From contig NC_091051.1 in NCBI RefSeq assembly GCF_963966145.1, positions 13,268,001 through 13,332,000 on the forward strand: DNA of 64,000 nucleotides. The letters run 5' to 3'. Origin of the DNA: Tenebrio molitor. Lineage: Eukaryota; Arthropoda; Insecta; Coleoptera; Tenebrionidae. Position 1 is the first letter of the stretch. Every line of letters starts with the position of its first letter. Below the pieces are notes generated by a model that saw nothing but the letters and a program-made list of their open reading frames with translations, searched no databases and was not told where the DNA came from. The position numbers and the translations under genes are program-made. Below, piece after piece: positions 59,824 to 64,000 of the stretch.

Positions 59824-59967
59824 CATTAATTATCCTAAGCTGTTCGCCTGCCCCCGCCGCTTTGAGGGCCTCCTCCATCTGGATGCGTCTCTTGACTTCC
59901 GCCTCCAATTGATCTTGCAGCCGTCGCCGTGCCCTGCGCTCCCTCCGGAGGCGCTTCTGAACCAACG
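59824..59967 (-). CDS. dac: dachshund, C-terminal coiled-coil (Dachbox-C) exon
   Basis: Acceptor TTTCTTTTTTCAG before 59967 and donor GTAAGT after 59824. The exon is 144 nt, phase 1 at both ends. It encodes LVQKRLRRERRARRRLQDQL, EAEVKRRIQMEEALKAAG, AGEQLRIIN, a charged helix that lines up with the conserved C-terminal helical domain of Dach proteins (vertebrate: QKRLKKEKK...RKLQEALE...EQALK). This domain mediates partner contacts such as Eya in the family. The upstream exon (start of the coil, and the DNA-binding N-terminal Dachbox) is not in this window. Confidence 0.95.
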
Positions 59968-60654
59968 CTGAAAAAAGAAAACAGTATAAATGACACCACC
60001 AACGAAAAGTATTTTTTTGACAGCTCGTTAAGTGTTCGCCTCGAAAATTTCTTCCGATAAATACAAAAAATTATTAAATGCGCAAATTAAATATTGTAAT
60101 TGCACCATTACAGACCGAATTCTCTCATATGCGTTGCTCAAGACTCAAGACTAGGTAGATAGTGCAAAGTGTAGTGTGGTCACACAGAGATAAATGTGGT
60201 TGGTATTGCAGGAAACTGTACTTCCTGCAACTTGTCCGTGGGATGAGTACACAAAACTCTTACCAAGTTACCACTGTCTAATTGAGGTGATAAAATTATT
60301 TTTGTAATTAAATAAATCTAATAACTTAACGATTGAGTGGTTATCTTCAACAAAATAAAAGAATTAACAAATATTATTTCTAATTGGTTCGTTTGAAATT
60401 GCACTCATAAACGGACATTTGTTTCTCTCCAAGTAGCTGTTTTATGATGTGTTAACGAAGAGTTGAACATACATGGTGGTAATAAAATAAAATTGTTACG
60501 GTGGATTTCAAGAATCTTTGCTGTTGTTTATTACTCAACAATTTTATACTTTATATTTTAGACGACGAAGCTACTATTTTTTTTTAACGAAAGCTGTTAA
60601 TAAATGCTAAATCTTTAAATTCGGTGTCACAAAATCTGTTTACCTTCAAGAGGT
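59968..60654. other. dac upstream intron
   Basis: AT-rich, nothing recognised. Confidence 0.3.
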
Positions 60655-61220
60655 CGAAAGTGGAGTTTTTTTTGTAACCGGACTTGAAACACTTCAAATC
60701 CTAGGAGTTTAAATGTCCACAGGCGGCTCGACCGAGTCAAATGTAAGGTACTTTGAAGCATTTCCTACGATTTATTTATCAATAGTTACACGAAATATTT
60801 AATAATTAAATTATCCCTATTAAAAAAGGCATCTAAAAAAGCGAAATATTTAACCGGTGACGTGGTGTAATCGAGTCGCCCATGTGTATGGATGACAGAT
60901 GTCAAAATCAAAAAAAGCAAGATGGCCGTTTAACGTTAAAAAGTAAATTTTAGTTAGAGGACTTTACTAATATTACTGAACCTTCGAATACTAATAATAA
61001 AACTGTCATTTTACTGTAACTGTAGCAAAAGAAAATAAATCAGTTCATGCCTGATTTTTTTTTTTGATCCGCTTGAAGATAAAATAGTATCTATAAATAA
61101 ATATATCATTCAGAGTAGGTCTTTTTATGCTTCGCCCAGTTGCCGAAGTCGATTTCGTCCCTGTCTTTCAATCTCTGGACTTAGCACCACTTCTACTCTT
61201 AATGATATAATCTACCGTGC
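60655..61220 (+). repeat. Family I repeat, copy 2
   Basis: The reverse complement of 44619-45105, with the same ordered blocks and extra internal AT sequence (about 60990-61100). It carries the end motif TTATGCTTCGCCCAGTTGCC. It lies about 16 kb from its inverted partner, across the dac 3' exons. Confidence 0.7.
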
Positions 61221-61763
61221 GATCTAAAATAAAAAAAAATCGAGATGGCCACGATTAATACACTTCAGTTGGCAGCACGTAAAAATTTAATTCAAATGTC
61301 ATCAGATGTCATTAATTACAATAGTAACTGTCATTCCGGACTTTCAAGGCACTTATCAACAACTTGCCTTGATTATTTTGTTTTTCCATACCGTGTTCAA
61401 AAACAGGGCTGGCACAATTGCCGAATTAATGCAAGTAATTACTGATAACTGCAATTTAATTGATGTCCCCGGTCCCGACTTTGCGAAGGTCATTTGAAAC
61501 GAAGACAGTAACATTATGTTTGGAAGCTGAAGGCAGACATTTCGAACATTTACTCTAGTTATAAATACGACTGGAGCTCCTCATGAGTCATGATTCTTTT
61601 ACAACCGACAGGTCACACATAATGCACACCTTTATGAAAATCAAGATTTCAACATTTTCAAAATCATTAACCTAACTTTTAAGACTGACATCTGATAATT
61701 GAAATTTTAACGAATTGCCAACTGAAATTCTTGGTCACAGCCAACTCGCCTATTTTATTAATG
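61221..61763. other. dac upstream intron, no gene seen
   Basis: Overlapping + frames at 61245-61497 are open for about 65 codons without support. Confidence 0.3.
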
Positions 61764-61765
61764 TA

Positions 61766-62673
61766 GAGTAAAGTGACCTAATATGGAATAGGTACTTAAT
61801 ATGGAATACTGTAATATTTTCTTTAATACTAGGGGCGTCTAACAATTTCGTCAAGAAGTAACACCCTGGAAGCAGTAGTGTGGTGCCCCAAACATTTTAA
61901 CACTTTAGTACCAGAACTCACCACATAAACGGTAATTATTTGTTTTCGTGAGATTTAAAACTATTTTGTCGGGTGAGTAAATTTTATTTTAGGGTGCTAA
62001 TAACAGGAACTTCTTCATTACCCTATAATCATGAGCATGCAGTGGGATGACTGTTAACATGCCTGATACTATTTTTCACGAATATGTAACCGAGGTTTCT
62101 ATAAATTTTGTTCATTCTCAAATTAGGATGTTAGTTCCTAATATGGAATATATATTTCGACGCATCTTTTGACGTTTTTTTTAAGAAAAATATCCAGATA
62201 TGTTGTTTTTTTAAAATTTAATTATCTGTTTTTATTTTATTTAAATATTTTATTTGATTTGTTTGTTATTGTTTTTGATATTTTGACGTTTTTCAAGGAA
62301 AGCATCTAGAATTGTTTTTTTTATTTAATTATGTTTTTATTTTATTTAAATATTTTATTTGATTGATTTGTTTGTGTTTTTCTTAAAATAATAAAGCATT
62401 TAATAATTTTTTATAATCATAATTTGTAGTATTCCATATTAACCATAGCGGTATTCCATATTATGAACACTTTTTTTACTAACTGCAGTAATACTTTTTT
62501 CAGAATATTACGATTTACTGTTAAATTTTAAAAGCCTTGTTACCAAAAATGCTAGAATTGGCTTCATAGTATCTCCCCCAAATACTTTGCATTCATATTT
62601 TTTAATTTTTCCTAAATTTTCAACTTTTATTAATAAAAATAAAAATGGTATTCCATATTTGGCCACTCTACTC
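61766..62673. mobile_element. TIR element rich in TATTCCATATT boxes (908 bp)
   Basis: The ends GAGTAAAGTGACCTAATATG and the inverted arm GTATTCCATATTTGGCCACT, CTACTC at 62648-62673 pair. TA at 61764-61765 and 62674-62675. The box AATATGGAATA or its complement occurs near 61780, 61799, 62138, 62430, 62449 and 62648. An internal direct duplication of about 105 bp spans 62171-62390. No coding, so it is non-autonomous. Confidence 0.8.
62171..62390. repeat. Tandem duplication inside the TATTCCATATT-box element
   Basis: Two units of about 105-110 bp share GACGTTTTT and TTTTATTTTATTTAAATATT, TTTATTTGAT, at 62171-62283 and 62284-62390. Confidence 0.65.
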
Positions 62674-62675
62674 TA

Positions 62676-63640
62676 ATATTATAGACCTAGATCATTATTG
62701 AAATAAACCTTTGTTTGAAATTTCTTTCCATTAAAATTGTCTGCTTCATGAAGTAAATAAATTGTTGTACGACTCTCTTTCTATCAGCTTTTATTTTTAT
62801 TCACTTAACAAAAATTTAGATTAACAATTAATATGAGGTTCAAGTTTATTGTCTGTTTCAATAAATAAAACCCAAAAACGTGCATGTTGGCTTGATGTTT
62901 ATGGAACTTAGCGTTAATCTTCGAATTATGTATTGAACAGCGCCCGCGGCCGGTAATTAGTCAATTATCCTTGGGTATTTATTTACATACTTAAACCGCA
63001 GTGATTACATAAATTAAAACCTGTGCTTGTGCCACACTCGAAAAAAGGTAGTAAAAAACAAAAAAAAAACCCGAGACAAATGTATTTTTTGCAGTTATTC
63101 AGAAGAAGAATGAAGAGGAATGGCCGTCTTCCATCAGTGGTAAGTACTTCCACCGTAATGGTAAATTTACTGTGTGGTGCATCAGTTTGCTATATAATAA
63201 TGGGTTTCAATCTGAAGTCAGACTTCCCGTGGAGTCGGGCCTTAAGCGGGGTTCTCCCCAGGAGTGCACGACCCTGCCCTCGGCTCTATTTGCTGCAACT
63301 AATTATAACACTCATTACCGAAGTTTATTAATCAATGTTCAATAGCAATCATAGCCATTGGGCCCGTATTGTTCTGATGGACGCCTCGAGATACCGAGAT
63401 AACTTGGACGGACGTGTGTGAGATCACTTACATGATCTTGTCAACGGATGTTATTAATACAGCCCTCGGATACTCCATCATACTCTTTCGTTCCTTCGTC
63501 CTTTCAGACTCGTTAGATTTCTTATTTGCCGACACTGACGTTCCGCCGCGTGTGCATTCGCTTAATTAGGTACGTCGAAAAGAAATGTTATAAATTAAGT
63601 TAGCTCGTTAGGTGCACGCAACTCCGAATTTGAATAAACT
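62676..63640. other. dac upstream intron or flank, no gene seen
   Basis: 63130-63560 is more complex. A + frame of 102 codons (63023-63331) is unsupported. Confidence 0.3.
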
Positions 63641-63689
63641 TACGCAAACACACGACGCGCGGACAATTTGTCGCCCTTGTCGTCGTCCT

Positions 63690-63830
63690 CTAATGGAATA
63701 TTTTTTGATTGGTCGTAAAATGCGTGACGACGTTAAAAATCCACCCGCCGCTGGCCAATCAGCAGGCGGCTAATTCTGTTCTCATATTTATACGAATATT
63801 TTTCAAATATGCCGTGTGTGTTCAAAGAAA
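63690..63830 (+). promoter_or_regulatory. Candidate promoter-like cluster: paired CCAAT boxes and a TATA-like element
   Basis: An inverted CCAAT (GATTGGTCG, about 63707) and a direct CCAAT (GGCCAATCAGCAGGCGG, about 63752) are followed about 35 bp later by TATTTATACGA (about 63785). This could be a promoter reading rightward or an enhancer. No downstream CDS is visible in the remaining bases. Confidence 0.3.
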
Positions 63831-64000
63831 ATAAATCTTCATAAAATTTTGTTAAGTAAGCACATTAATGTTATCTATGTAAAGTAAAATTTTAAAACGC
63901 ATTTTATTTTACATCGCAATTTCGTATTTATGGTAACGGGGAGGTTTCGTTTGCACAAAACAAAATGGAGACGACAATTTTTATAGTCGTTGCAAACGAA

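Noticed and set aside
59245..59971. + strand ORFs across the dac exons
   Set aside because: Shadow frames opposite spliced dac exons with matching splice sites and family similarity on the - strand.
1..64000. tRNA, rRNA or CRISPR features
   Set aside because: No T-loop/acceptor pairs, rRNA core sequences or regularly spaced short direct repeats were found by eye.

Overview
The window looks like AT-rich insect nuclear DNA, most likely from a beetle. The insect call rests on a thioredoxin reductase with the selenocysteine-free Ser-Cys-Cys-Ser tail and on the 3' part of a dachshund gene. The beetle call is an inference from the style and density of short TA-flanked transposable elements. No bacterial gene structure, tRNA, rRNA or CRISPR array was seen.

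Only two well supported cellular genes are present. (1) A complete, intron-free thioredoxin reductase lies on the + strand (37233-38810). A small unrecognised ORF (36934-37134, - strand) diverges from it about 100 bp upstream. (2) The last three visible coding exons of dachshund (dac) lie on the - strand: 59824-59967, 59292-59552 and 49014-49147, with introns of about 10 kb and 0.27 kb. Upstream dac exons lie beyond the right edge. The middle exon is a phase-symmetric cassette whose first residues (ESLAQ) are repeated at the start of the last exon. A possible small spliced gene piece ending in a membrane segment sits inside the large dac intron (58371-58803).

Most of the rest is intergenic or intronic DNA packed with small mobile elements. 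At least thirty can be delimited by inverted repeats, and most have a TA dinucleotide at both ends and begin with C (often CAG), as expected for non-autonomous Tc1/mariner-type elements. Named families here: A (six copies, CAGGGTTATTCACGAGTAAT-like ends), B (two copies in opposite orientation), G (five copies of a roughly 190-bp hairpin), H (two 393-bp copies), I (two long inverted copies on either side of the dac 3' end), plus many single copies. Nesting is common: one family A element (39003-40365) holds a retroelement C-terminal ORF, an H copy and another A copy. A Helitron (51583-52872) carries an exon of a recombinase-like gene and is interrupted by a TIR element. Two further host-guest pairs lie near 56.2 and 57.3 kb. 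A 5'-truncated non-LTR retrotransposon (about 6975-8076) and several short transposase or recombinase N-terminal relics are also visible.

Layout: 1-6.4 kb, unique DNA with small TIR elements; 6.4-11.4 kb, LINE relic, recombinase relic, H element and a degenerate tandem array hit by a B element; 11.4-36.9 kb, gene-poor DNA with many MITEs and foldbacks; 36.9-38.8 kb, thioredoxin reductase and its divergent ORF; 39.0-40.4 kb, nested transposon composite; 40.4-49.0 kb, dac downstream flank; 49.0-60.0 kb, dac 3' exons and introns; 60.0-64.0 kb, dac upstream intron or flank. The long gene-poor tract downstream of dac may hold dac regulatory DNA, but no such element was demonstrated from sequence alone.
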